Below are positions 50,557 through 58,388 of a DNA stretch of 64,000 nt, piece by piece; the first letter of the stretch is position 1, and every line of letters starts with the position of its first letter. The DNA is taken from positions 3,173,119 to 3,237,118 of the forward strand of contig NZ_MQWB01000001.1 of assembly GCF_002257665.1 (NCBI RefSeq), written 5' to 3'. Source of the DNA: Rubricoccus marinus. GTDB lineage: Bacteria > Bacteroidota > Rhodothermia > Rhodothermales > Rubricoccaceae. Both the position numbers and the translations under genes were made by a program. The notes beneath the pieces are model-generated. The model was not told the DNA's origin. It saw only the letters and a program-made list of their open reading frames with translations, and did no database searches.

Positions 50557-51483
50557 CTACTCGCTCAAAAACGAGACGCCGGTGAGCGACTCGCACTCAC
50601 GCCAGAGGCGCGCGCGGACCTTGGCATCCAGCGCCTTCGTGGGCGGGTTCACCTCCACGGCGTGGCCGCGCATCTTGTAGCGCGGGCCGTAGAAGGCGCC
50701 GCCTCTGGCGCGCGGGTCCGTCCCGGCGCGGAGCTGCGGGAGCGCGCCCTGGAGCGCCGTCATCGCGACGCGGTCCATCGTCAGGCTGTAGAAAAAGCTT
50801 TCCAGCTTGGAGCCGCTCTTTTCGGCGCTTGTGGCCTGAAGGTCCGTGTTGGAAAGCCCCGGGTGCGCCGCGAGGGCGACGGATGACTCGCCGGCGTCTT
50901 GCAGACGACGGTTCATCTCGTAGGCCAACATCAGGTCTGAGAGCTTGGACTGGTTGTAGGCGCCCCAGCGGCTGTAGCTCTGCTCCCCCTGGAGGTCCGA
51001 GAATGAGATCTTGCCACCCCACGCGGCCATGCTGCTGAGCCAGATCGTCCGGGAGCCCTCGGTCTTGAGCAGCACCGGCAGCAGGCGCCCGACGAGCGCG
51101 AAGTGGCCCAGCACGTTGACGCCGAACTGCGTCTCGAAGCCGTCATCGGTCTCGCTGCGCGGGATCGCCATGATTCCGGCGTTGCAGTAGAGCAGGTCCA
51201 AACGCTCGGCGCCAGAGGCGAACCGCTCGCCGAACGCACGGACGCTGTCCAGGCTCGCGAGGTCGAGGATCTCGATGGCGAGGTCGGCGTCCGGCACGTC
51301 GCGGCGGATGTCATCGGCGGCCTCTTGCGCGCGCTTCTCGCTGCGGCACGCCATGACGACGTGCGCGCCTTTGCGGGCCAGTTCTCGGGTGGTCTCTTTG
51401 CCCAGCCCGCTGTTGGCGCCGGTCACGACGGCGGTTTTTCCAGAGAGATCGGGGATGTCTTGAGTGGACCAGTGGCGGGCCAT
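50557..51483 (-). CDS. Short-chain dehydrogenase/reductase (retinol-dehydrogenase-like)
   Basis: 308 residues. NAD(P)-binding TGANSGLG (21-28), the CNAG motif (DLLYCNAGIMAIP), catalytic Ser in IWLSSMAAW and the YNQSK active-site pair. Basic residues after the first strand (ACRSEKRAQEA) favour NADP(H). The C-terminal part resembles the protochlorophyllide-reductase/WW-oxidoreductase group, whose bacterial members act on varied alcohols and ketones. Substrate unknown. It starts at 51483 and is divergent from the esterase genes at 51587. Confidence 0.9.
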   Translation of the reverse strand: MARHWSTQDIPDLSGKTAVVTGANSGLGKETTRELARKGAHVVMACRSEKRAQEAADDIRRDVPDADLAIEILDLASLDSVRAFGERFASGAERLDLLYCNAGIMAIPRSETDDGFETQFGVNVLGHFALVGRLLPVLLKTEGSRTIWLSSMAAWGGKISFSDLQGEQSYSRWGAYNQSKLSDLMLAYEMNRRLQDAGESSVALAAHPGLSNTDLQATSAEKSGSKLESFFYSLTMDRVAMTALQGALPQLRAGTDPRARGGAFYGPRYKMRGHAVEVNPPTKALDAKVRARLWRECESLTGVSFLSE

Positions 51484-51586
51484 TGTCTTTTCGGGTGTGT
51501 GTGCCCCTCGGACGCCTACGCGCGGCGCGCGGTTCGGCCTCTGGCGTCAGAGGCCGGTATCATGCGCCTCCCCACTCCGCCTGTTG

Positions 51587-52465
51587 ATGCGCGCCACTCT
51601 CTTCGCTCTCGCCCTCATGGCCGCGGCGGCTCACGCCCAAACGGCCCCTGTGGCGTCGGAGGCTGAGCCGCTGGCGCTGCCCGGCGGAATGACGTTCACT
51701 CTGGACGCCCCCGCGCAGACGTACCGGATTCACGTCACGCTCCCGCCGGACTACCGCGCGACGGGAGACTCGCACCCCGTGCTCTACTACGCCGACGCGC
51801 AGGCGCTGACCGAGATCGTTGTCGGGACGCACCGGCTCGCAGCGGCCGTACGGACCGCCGACATCGAGACCGCGATCCTCGTCGGCATCAGCGTGGACGG
51901 CGACGAGGCGGCGTGGAACGCCCAGCGCAACCGGGACCTCACCCCGACTCCGTTCGACCCGTCGGGGGTGGACTCGTCGCAAGAGGGGGACTTTCTCATC
52001 GCGCTGTGGGCGGCCTGGTCGCCAGGTGCGAACGAGACGGGAGAGGCGGCGGCCTTCGCGACGTTCATCCGCGAGTCCCTCGCGCCGCGGGTCGAGGCGT
52101 CGTACAACGCGAGCGCGACCGACCGTGGCTGGCTCGGGCACTCGTTCGGCGGGCTCTTCGGCGCGTGGGCGGAAGCGGAAGAGCCGGATCTGTTCAACCG
52201 CCTCCTGCTCGTCTCGCCTGCCATGTGGTGGAACGAGGGGGAGGTCGTCGCCTCGGAGTTCGCCGCGCCAGAGGCGGAGGAGGGGGTGTTCATCGCGTAC
52301 GGCACGGCGGAGGACCGGCCTATCACGCGGTGGGCGCCGCCCCTGGCGGAGGCCATGAAAGCAGCGGGCTACGGCCCCACGCTCCGCGCCTACGACGGCG
52401 CGGACCACTACTCGATCGTTCCACGCGCGATCTATGACGGACTCGTTGCGCTGTACGGGAGATAG
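51587..52465 (+). CDS. Exported alpha/beta hydrolase (esterase-D/IroE-like), first of a tandem pair
   Basis: 292 residues with a signal peptide (MRATLFALALMAAAAHA). Esterase-D-type alpha/beta hydrolase: YRIHVTLPPDY opening strand, nucleophile in GHSFGGLFGAW, a late Asp and catalytic His in YDGADHYSIVP. Relatives include siderophore esterases and S-formylglutathione hydrolase-like enzymes; the substrate is open. The next gene (52521) is a close paralogue, and the phrase APAQTYRIHVTLP is identical in both. The Met at 51587 starts the signal peptide. Confidence 0.87.
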   Translation: MRATLFALALMAAAAHAQTAPVASEAEPLALPGGMTFTLDAPAQTYRIHVTLPPDYRATGDSHPVLYYADAQALTEIVVGTHRLAAAVRTADIETAILVGISVDGDEAAWNAQRNRDLTPTPFDPSGVDSSQEGDFLIALWAAWSPGANETGEAAAFATFIRESLAPRVEASYNASATDRGWLGHSFGGLFGAWAEAEEPDLFNRLLLVSPAMWWNEGEVVASEFAAPEAEEGVFIAYGTAEDRPITRWAPPLAEAMKAAGYGPTLRAYDGADHYSIVPRAIYDGLVALYGR

Positions 52466-52471
52466 GACGTA

Positions 52472-52491
52472 GGCCTCTGGCGCCAGAGGCC
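52472..52491. repeat. 20-bp palindrome between the tandem esterase genes
   Basis: The head-to-head 9-mer palindrome extended by one pair, 6 bases after the first esterase stop. GGTACTTTG follows immediately (52491-52500), one base short of a TAnnTTTG box. Confidence 0.8.
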
Positions 52492-52520
52492 GGTACTTTG
52501 CGCACCCCTCGGATTGGGTT

Positions 52521-53384
52521 ATGCGCCTCGCTCTTGTGATTCTCGCCCTCGTGGCTACGTCGGCCCGCGCCCAAACGGAGCCGGCGGGCTCCGCGCCCGA
52601 GCCTCTGGCCATACCGGGAGCCGAGACGTTCACCTTGGACGCGCCCGCGCAGACGTACCGCATCCACGTCACCCTCCCTGAAGGCTACCGCGAGACGGGC
52701 GCGCCGCACGCCGTCCTCTACTACGCCGACGCGTGGTGGCTGACCGAGGCCGTCGCGGGCATCCGAAGACTGGCCGATCTGGCGGAAAGCACGGACATCG
52801 AGCCGGTCATTCTCGTCGGCATCGGGATGGACGGTGAACCCCGGGCGTGGAACGCGCAGCGCAACCGCGACCTCACCCCTTCGCCGACGCAGTTCGCCGG
52901 CGGCGGCGGCTTCCCCATCGGCGGCGTCATCATGGACTCCACAAACACGGGTGGCGCCCCGGCCTTTCTGCGCTTTATCCAGGACCGTCTCGCGCCCCGC
53001 ATCGAGGCCCACTACAACGCGAGCGCCACGCGCCGCGGCTGGCTCGGGCACTCGCTCGGCGGCCTCTTCGGCGCGTGGGCGGCGCAGGCCCGTCCCGATG
53101 CGTTCGAGCGGTTGCTGCTTATCTCTCCCTCGGCGTGGTGGAACAACGGCGAGGTCGTAGAGGCCGGCTTCACGGCGCCAGAGGCTCAGGACGCGCGCGT
53201 CTTTCTCGCCTACGGGATCGAGGAAGGCAACCTGCTTCGGACCTGGGCGCCGCCTCTGGCGGACGCGATGGAGGCCGGCGGCTTTCCCGTCACGCGCCGG
53301 GTCTACGAGGGCGCGGGCCATCACTCCATCCTGCCGCAGGCGATCTGGGACGGGCTCGTGGCGCTCTACGGCGAGGCGGAGTAG
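52521..53384 (+). CDS. Exported alpha/beta hydrolase, second of a tandem pair
   Basis: 287 residues. Signal peptide MRLALVILALVATSARA, then the same fold and order as the gene before: TFTLDAPAQTYRIHVTLPEGY, nucleophile in GHSLGGLFGAW and His in YEGAGHHSILP. Much of the sequence (APAQTYRIHVTLP, WNAQRNRDLTP, YNASATxRGWLGHS) is shared, so this is a gene duplication. The region between WNAQRNRDLTP and the nucleophile differs most and may set substrate preference. It closes with a palindrome at 53391 and faces the convergent YdeI-like gene. Confidence 0.87.
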   Translation: MRLALVILALVATSARAQTEPAGSAPEPLAIPGAETFTLDAPAQTYRIHVTLPEGYRETGAPHAVLYYADAWWLTEAVAGIRRLADLAESTDIEPVILVGIGMDGEPRAWNAQRNRDLTPSPTQFAGGGGFPIGGVIMDSTNTGGAPAFLRFIQDRLAPRIEAHYNASATRRGWLGHSLGGLFGAWAAQARPDAFERLLLISPSAWWNNGEVVEAGFTAPEAQDARVFLAYGIEEGNLLRTWAPPLADAMEAGGFPVTRRVYEGAGHHSILPQAIWDGLVALYGEAE

Positions 53385-53390
53385 CGCGGC

Positions 53391-53408
53391 GCCTCTGGCG
53401 CCAGAGGC
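53391..53408. repeat. Palindrome GCCTCTGGCGCCAGAGGC between convergent genes
   Basis: The 18-bp head-to-head palindrome, 6 bases after the esterase stop; a third 9-mer copy lies 8 bases further on, near 53415. Confidence 0.8.
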
Positions 53409-53428
53409 CGCGCGCGCCAGAGGTCCGG

Positions 53429-54019
53429 CTACCGGTCGTGGATGCCTTTGCCGGCCAGGATGCGCGGGCGGTGCTTCTCGACTCTCGCCGAGCGCGTGGC
53501 CGTCTGCTTGGCTCCGCCGATGTGGAGGAAGTAGCCCCGCTGGCGCCCTGGCGTGAGCGCCTCGAACGCGGCGCGAAACGCGGCGTCGGCGTCGAGTTGC
53601 TCCTGGAGTTCGGCGGGGACGGCGTACTCGCGCATCTTCTTGAGCTCGACGGTTCGCCCGGCGCGCTCGATTTCGATGGCCTCCGCGAGGTAGGCCCGCA
53701 CGATGGGTTCGAGATCTTCGATCTGCTCGACGCTCGTAAATCGCATCTGGCGCCCGGACTGCGTGTGCTCCCCGGCCTGATGCAAAAGGCCGTGCTCGTC
53801 TTTCAGGAGCACGCCTTTAAAGAATGCGAGGCAGGCGTGGCCTTTGAAGGCGCTCACGATGACGACGTTTTTCCCGCCGAGCGTGTAGCACGGCTGCCTC
53901 CACTTGACCTCCTCCAGCAACGGCGTATCGAGGCAGATCTCCCGGAGCCGGAGTTGCTCCTCGCGCCACTGCGCGGCCCTGCTCAGGCGTTCGTCGACCT
54001 CGGGGTTGGGAGCGTTCAT
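53429..54019 (-). CDS. YdeI/OmpD-associated family protein (DUF1801-like N-terminus)
   Basis: 196 residues. The N-terminal half (LREICLDTPLLEEVKWRQPCYTLGGKNVVIVSAFKGHACLAFFKGVLL) is the DUF1801/YdhG domain. The C-terminal segment FEALTPGRQRGYFLHIGGAK with TATRSARVEKHRPRILAGKG is the YdeI/OmpD-associated motif, linked in enterobacteria to resistance to cationic peptides. The molecular role is unknown. The Met at 54019 was chosen; a longer frame to 54073 adds a stretch without similarity. Confidence 0.85.
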   Translation of the reverse strand: MNAPNPEVDERLSRAAQWREEQLRLREICLDTPLLEEVKWRQPCYTLGGKNVVIVSAFKGHACLAFFKGVLLKDEHGLLHQAGEHTQSGRQMRFTSVEQIEDLEPIVRAYLAEAIEIERAGRTVELKKMREYAVPAELQEQLDADAAFRAAFEALTPGRQRGYFLHIGGAKQTATRSARVEKHRPRILAGKGIHDR

Positions 54020-54243
54020 CGGAGCACCGGGCTTATCGGAAGGAACGATTGCGTGGGACGCCAGAGGCCCCACGGTCGGGCAGAAAGTAGAGGACCGCGC
54101 CTCGCCCGCCTAGACGCGGCCTCTGGCGCCAGAAGCCGCACCGCGTTGCGCGCGCCGAGTTGTCTCCGCAGGCCTACGCCAGAGGCGGCGTCTCCACGAG
54201 AAACCGGCGGAGCCTCCTGAAGTCCGCGTCGTTTGCGGCGCCA

Positions 54244-55587
54244 ATGGACACACCCCAGGACCCCGCCCCCGACGAAGGCCGACGCCCCGGAGCCTCTGGC
54301 GCCGAAGCCGAAATCGACCACCAGGAGGGCAAGCATCCGGCAAAGCAGGACCCGTTCGCGTCGTTGCGAAACGCCGGGTTCGCGCTCTACCTCGTGGGCA
54401 GCCTCGTCTCGAACGCGGGCAACCAGATGCGCGTCGTGGCGGTCGGGTGGGAGGTCTACGAGCGGACGCAGACGGCGCTCGGGCTCGGACTGATCGGGCT
54501 GACGCTCGCGCTGCCGGTTCTCCTCCTCGCGCTGCCCGCGGGCGCTGCGGCCGACCGGTACCCGCGCAAGAGGCTCATCCAGATCGCCCAGATCGGACTC
54601 GCGGCCTCTGGCGCCGGGCTCGCGTGGGTGTCGTACACCGGCGCGCCGGTTGCGCTGACGTACCTGTTCCTGCTCGGGACGGGCATCTTCCGCGCGATCG
54701 GATGGCCCGCCTCACAAGCCATCGTGACCGGCCTGGTGCCGACGCGCGTGTTCGCTAACGCCACGATGTGGCGGAGCGTGGCCTACCAGATCGCGTCCAC
54801 GCTGGGGCCTCTGGCGGGCGGCTTCCTCGTCGCATGGCACGGCCCGGCGACGGTCTACATCACCGATGCGGCCTCCAGCCTCGTCCTGCTGGGCTGCCTC
54901 TTTTTCGTGATCCCGACGCCGCAGGCGCGCTCGACCGAAAAGAAGTCGTGGCGGAGCCTGATCGAGGGCGCGCGGTTCGTGCGGCGCCAGCCGGTCATCC
55001 TCTCCACCATCACGCTGGACATGGTGGCGGTCCTCTTCGGCGGCGCGACGGCACTGTTGCCCATCTACGCGACCGACGTGCTGGGCGTCGGCGCCGAGGG
55101 CTTCGGATGGATGCGTGCGATGCCGTCGCTGGGCGCCATCGCGATGGGCCTCTCGCTCGCGCTGCTCCCGCCGATGCGCTACGCCGGGCGCACGCTCCTG
55201 CTCGCCGTCGTCGCCTTCGGCGTCTCGACGATCGTGTTCGGGCTCTCGACGAGTTTCCCGCTATCGCTTGTGGCGCTGTTCTGCCTCGGCGCGGCCGACA
55301 ACATCTCGGTCGTGGTCCGCTCGACGGTGCTCCAACTGCTCACGCCCGATGAGATGCGCGGGCGCGTTGCCGCCGTCAACGCGGTGTTTATCGGCACGAG
55401 CAACGAGATCGGCGAGTTGGAATCCGGGACGGTCGCGAGCGTGATCGGCGCCGTGCCCACTGTCGTCTTCGGCGGCGTGATGACGCTCCTCACGGTCGGG
55501 GCGGCGGCATGGATCTGGCCGCCGCTGCGCCGCCTGGGTGCCCTCGAAGACCTGGAGCCGCCAGAGACCGTGCCCGCGCCCGCCTGA
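54244..55587 (+). CDS. Major facilitator superfamily transporter (EntS/MFS_3 type)
   Basis: 447 residues: a hydrophilic N-terminal tail (1-38), then twelve membrane helices (ALYLVGSLVSNAGNQMRVVAVG is the first) with the MFS loop motif PAGAAADRYPRKR between helices 2 and 3 and a central cytoplasmic loop (PTPQARSTEKKSWRSLIEGARFVRR). The MFS_3 group includes the enterobactin exporter EntS and many drug-efflux pumps; the substrate cannot be told. The ATG at 54244 was chosen since the upstream frame passes through a 9-mer copy. No adjacent gene explains its role. Confidence 0.88.
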   Translation: MDTPQDPAPDEGRRPGASGAEAEIDHQEGKHPAKQDPFASLRNAGFALYLVGSLVSNAGNQMRVVAVGWEVYERTQTALGLGLIGLTLALPVLLLALPAGAAADRYPRKRLIQIAQIGLAASGAGLAWVSYTGAPVALTYLFLLGTGIFRAIGWPASQAIVTGLVPTRVFANATMWRSVAYQIASTLGPLAGGFLVAWHGPATVYITDAASSLVLLGCLFFVIPTPQARSTEKKSWRSLIEGARFVRRQPVILSTITLDMVAVLFGGATALLPIYATDVLGVGAEGFGWMRAMPSLGAIAMGLSLALLPPMRYAGRTLLLAVVAFGVSTIVFGLSTSFPLSLVALFCLGAADNISVVVRSTVLQLLTPDEMRGRVAAVNAVFIGTSNEIGELESGTVASVIGAVPTVVFGGVMTLLTVGAAAWIWPPLRRLGALEDLEPPETVPAPA

Positions 55588-55627
55588 GCCTCTGGCGCCA
55601 GAGACGAACGGCCTCAGCGGCGTGCCT

Positions 55628-56197
55628 CTACGGCTCCAGTTCGCTCGCGGGCGGGAGGTTGACGTTGCGCATCGCGGCCGCGTCCAGCGCCACGCCGTGC
55701 ACGGTCAGGAGGTCGAGCAGCGCGAACATCGCGAGGTCGCCTCTGGCGATCTGCTCCTCAACGACCGGCGCCACGGCCTCGACACGCCAGAGGCCGCAGA
55801 CGGGCTGCATCCGGTCGCCGGGCTCCTGCGCGATAAAGGCGTCTGCGTCGCCAGAGGCCGCTTCCAGAAGCGGCGTCAGCGCCTCTGGCGTGAGGTGCGG
55901 CATGTCCACGGCCGCCGCCAGAAGCCACGGCGTCTGCGTCGCGGCCAGCCCGGCCGCGAGGCCCGCCAGCGGCCCGCCGTCGGGGACCGAATCGGTCACG
56001 ACCTCAGCGCGGACGGGGTACGGCCTCGGCGTGGGGCCGGTCGCGATGAGCACGCGGCTCGCCAGAGGCTCCAGGGCCATGAAGACGCGCTCGACGAACG
56101 AGAGGCCGCCCACGTCGGCGAGGGCCTTGTCGCTGCCGAACCGGCGGCTCTTGCCGCCCGCGAGGATGAGCGCGGTAACGTTAGACGGAGTCAGCAA
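55628..56197 (-). CDS. mobA: Molybdenum cofactor guanylyltransferase
   Basis: 189 residues. The nucleotidyltransferase motif ALILAGGKSRRFGSDKAL (9-26) binds GTP; DGGPLAGLAAGL and AAAVDMPHLTP are further MobA signatures. MobA attaches GMP to molybdopterin, making the bis-MGD cofactor used by formate dehydrogenases and related enzymes. The start is a TTG at 56197, overlapping the upstream DUF7009 gene by 17 bases; there is no ATG or GTG before the first motif. With fdhD close by (57319), it suggests a molybdoenzyme elsewhere in the genome. Confidence 0.9.
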   Translation of the reverse strand: MLTPSNVTALILAGGKSRRFGSDKALADVGGLSFVERVFMALEPLASRVLIATGPTPRPYPVRAEVVTDSVPDGGPLAGLAAGLAATQTPWLLAAAVDMPHLTPEALTPLLEAASGDADAFIAQEPGDRMQPVCGLWRVEAVAPVVEEQIARGDLAMFALLDLLTVHGVALDAAAMRNVNLPPASELEP

Positions 56198-56549
56198 GGG
56201 GGTTCGGGAAGGCGTCCAGTTCGTCCGGGCGCTTGTGGAGGCACGCGAAGTCCTTCTCGACGAGGATCGCGAGCGTGCGCCCGTCGCCCGCGTCCTGCTC
56301 GCCGCTGAAGCCGACCTCGTCGCCCCCCGCCCACGGGCCGATCCACGCCTCGGGCACGAGCACGGTCACGCCTCTGGCGTCCATCTCGACGCGGAGGTCG
56401 CCTCCGCCAGAGGCGCGGAGGCCGTACGCGAGCGCAGCCTCTGGCGCGACGCGCATCGCGCTCTCGACGGCGCCGGTTTCGGCGAGCGTCTTGACCTCGG
56501 TCTGAGTCAGGCGGAGGCGGATGGAGTCGCCCTTGATACGGAGTTTCAT
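56181..56549 (-). CDS. DUF7009-type small protein
   Basis: 122 residues beginning MKLRIKGDSIRLRLTQTEVK, a conserved opening in a small family found mainly in Bacteroidota. The rest is strand-rich (GGGDLRVEMDARGVTVLVPEAW, VGFSGEQDAGDGRTLAILVEKDFACLHKR). The family often sits beside molybdenum-cofactor genes, as here with mobA, which it overlaps by 17 bases; a role in cofactor supply is inferred from that alone. Its Met is at 56549; the frame upstream reads through the divergent promoter region. Confidence 0.7.
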   Translation of the reverse strand: MKLRIKGDSIRLRLTQTEVKTLAETGAVESAMRVAPEAALAYGLRASGGGDLRVEMDARGVTVLVPEAWIGPWAGGDEVGFSGEQDAGDGRTLAILVEKDFACLHKRPDELDAFPNPLADSV

Positions 56550-56682
56550 AGCGGTCGGCGGTGGCGGCGATCTCACGCGTGGCCTCGCGCGAGGGTCCGG
56601 CAGGCGGCACCTCGTTCGCATAAGCTTGTTGAAACAAATAAATGGTCCACATCGCTCAAGCCGCCACCGATCCCCTATCCGC
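56550..56682. promoter_or_regulatory. Divergent promoter region with an AT-rich core
   Basis: 133 bases between the starts of the DUF7009-mobA unit (minus) and the nitroreductase gene (plus). The core 56621-56645 is the most AT-rich stretch of the neighbourhood and holds TTGTT-GA-AACAA (56626-56637), an inverted repeat with 5-base arms. On the minus strand TTTATTTG is one mismatch from TAnnTTTG. No 9-mer copy lies in this region. Confidence 0.45.
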
Positions 56683-57300
56683 ATGCAGGTCCTCCCCGAC
56701 ACCTCCGCTCTCCTCGCCCTCGACTCCGAGGCGCAAGACCTCCTCTTCCGCGAGGCGCACACGACGTACACCTTTGCCGACGAGCCCGTGACGGACGAGC
56801 AGGTCCGCGCCATCTACGACCTCGTCCGCTGGGCGCCCACGGCCGTCAACGGCCAGCCGCTCCGCGTGCTCCTCGTCCGCTCCGGCGACGCGCGCCAGAG
56901 GCTCGTCCCGTTCATGATGGACAGCAACCAGGGCAAGGTCGCGACCGCGCCCCTCGTCGCCGTCCTCGCCTACGACACGGACTTCCACGAGAACCTCCCG
57001 CGCCTCCTCCCGCACGCGCCGGGCGCGAAGGACTGGTTCGCGCAAGAGGCCCCGCGCGTCGCCTCGGCGCACGAGAACGCGGCGTTGCAGGCGGCTTACT
57101 TCCTCCTCGGCGTCCGCGCCGCCGGTCTCGGCGCCGGCCCCATGAGCGGGTTCGACGCCTCTGGCGTCGACGCCGAGTTCCTCGCGGACACGTCGTGGCG
57201 CTCGTTCATGGTCGTCACTCTCGGCGTCCCCGCTGAGGAAGGCGCGTGGCACCCGCGCAGCCCGCGGATGGACTACGAGGAGGTCTTCCACGAGGTCTAG
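56683..57300 (+). CDS. Nitroreductase-family protein (RutE/malonic semialdehyde reductase type)
   Basis: 205 residues of the FMN-binding nitroreductase family. LFREAHTTYTFADEPVTDEQVRAIYDLVRWAPTAVNGQPLRVLLV carries the FMN-site RWAPTA-N-QP motif, and SAHENAALQAAYFLLGVRAAGLGAGPMSGFD the second flavin-binding segment. The closest type by eye is RutE/HadB, which reduces malonic semialdehyde with NAD(P)H. No other rut gene is nearby. Flavin-dependent reduction of a small aldehyde or nitro compound is a safe description. Confidence 0.87.
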   Translation: MQVLPDTSALLALDSEAQDLLFREAHTTYTFADEPVTDEQVRAIYDLVRWAPTAVNGQPLRVLLVRSGDARQRLVPFMMDSNQGKVATAPLVAVLAYDTDFHENLPRLLPHAPGAKDWFAQEAPRVASAHENAALQAAYFLLGVRAAGLGAGPMSGFDASGVDAEFLADTSWRSFMVVTLGVPAEEGAWHPRSPRMDYEEVFHEV

Positions 57301-57318
57301 CGAGTCCCGCCTCTGGCG

Positions 57319-58191
57319 TCAGCGGTCACCAGAGGCGCTCAGATCGAGCCGCTCGGCGCCCGCATAGACGTTGAAGCGTCCGTCGCGGACGAACCCGAGC
57401 AGCGTCATGCCGTGCTCCCGCGCGAGGTCCGCCGCGAGCGACGACGGCGCACCGACCGCGGCCAGGACGGAGATCCCTGCCACGAGCGCCTTCTGCGCCA
57501 GCTCAAAGCTCGCGCGCCCGCTCACGAGCACCACCGCCTGTGGCGGGACGGTCTCGCCAGAGGCGAAGTAGGAGCCCACGAGCTTGTCGACGGCGTTGTG
57601 CCGCCCCACGTCCTCGCGGACGCGCAGGAGGTCGCAAGAGGCCCCGCCGCCCGACACGCTGAACAGCGCCGCAGCGTGGAGCCCGCCGGTCTGCTCGAAG
57701 ACGTCCTGCGCCTCGCGTAGCAGAGCGGGCATCGCGTGGATGGCCTCTGGCGTGAGCCTCGGCCCCGGCGCCAGAGGCGCCCCGGTGATGACTCCGACCG
57801 CCTCCAGCGAGGCCTTGCCGCACACGCCGCAGCTGGAGGTCGTGTACACGTGCCGCTCCAGCCGTCCGGCGTCGAACGTGACGCCAGAGGCGAGCCGAAC
57901 GGCGACGATGTTGGGGTCGGTCTGCCCCCCCTGGATCGGCGCGTGGAACGCGTCCAGCACGTCCTCTGGCGACCGGATCACGCCCTCACCGACGAGAAAG
58001 CCGACCGCGAGGTCGGCGTCGTGGCCGGGCGTCCGCATGGTCACCGCGAGGCGCTGCACGCGATCGCCCCACATCAGGCGGATCTCCAGCGGCTCCTCTG
58101 CCGCGAGCCAGTCATCGGCCGTCTCGGCCTGCCCGCCGCGCACGCGCACAACAGGGAGCGCGCGGGCGCCAGAGGTAGAGAGCAACGGCAT
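57319..58191 (-). CDS. fdhD: Formate dehydrogenase accessory sulfurtransferase FdhD
   Basis: 290 residues. The catalytic CxxC is C121-G-V-C124 in YTTSSCGVCGK, and the family motifs DLAVGFLVGEGVI, HAAALFSVSG, VREDVGRHNAVDKLVG and VLVSGRASFELAQKA are all present. FdhD passes sulfur from a cysteine desulfurase to the molybdenum of bis-MGD, activating formate dehydrogenases. No formate dehydrogenase gene is in the window. The Met at 58191 was chosen; a frame open to 58278 is basic and repeat-derived. Confidence 0.93.
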   Translation of the reverse strand: MPLLSTSGARALPVVRVRGGQAETADDWLAAEEPLEIRLMWGDRVQRLAVTMRTPGHDADLAVGFLVGEGVIRSPEDVLDAFHAPIQGGQTDPNIVAVRLASGVTFDAGRLERHVYTTSSCGVCGKASLEAVGVITGAPLAPGPRLTPEAIHAMPALLREAQDVFEQTGGLHAAALFSVSGGGASCDLLRVREDVGRHNAVDKLVGSYFASGETVPPQAVVLVSGRASFELAQKALVAGISVLAAVGAPSSLAADLAREHGMTLLGFVRDGRFNVYAGAERLDLSASGDR

Positions 58192-58202
58192 GGGAAGAGA
58201 GG

Positions 58203-58235
58203 GGCCTCTGGCGCTGGAAGCGCGCGCCAGAGGCC
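58203..58235. repeat. Inverted 9-mer pair upstream of fdhD
   Basis: GGCCTCTGGCGC (58203-58214) and its complement (58224-58235) with a 9-base loop, 12 bases before the fdhD ATG (minus strand). The remaining gap to 58388 holds a T-run (58309-58314) and ATATAAAAG near 58340 that may belong to the promoter of the ligase gene. Confidence 0.7.
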
Positions 58236-58388
58236 TCGTGTAGGCCCTCGCGTGGCCTCGCGTTCCCCGGGCGCGCACTCGGGGGAGTTCGGGGCCGCAG
58301 ACCCTCTGTTTTTTGCGGGCCGGGCCCTATCTGTACGGATATAAAAGTCCGGCCTAGTAGTTTCCCCTACTTCCCAAGCCATTGCCCT

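Noticed and set aside
52491-52500. TACTTTG before the second esterase gene as a -7 box
   Set aside because: It is one base short of TAnnTTTG and directly abuts a palindrome; the evidence is too weak to call.
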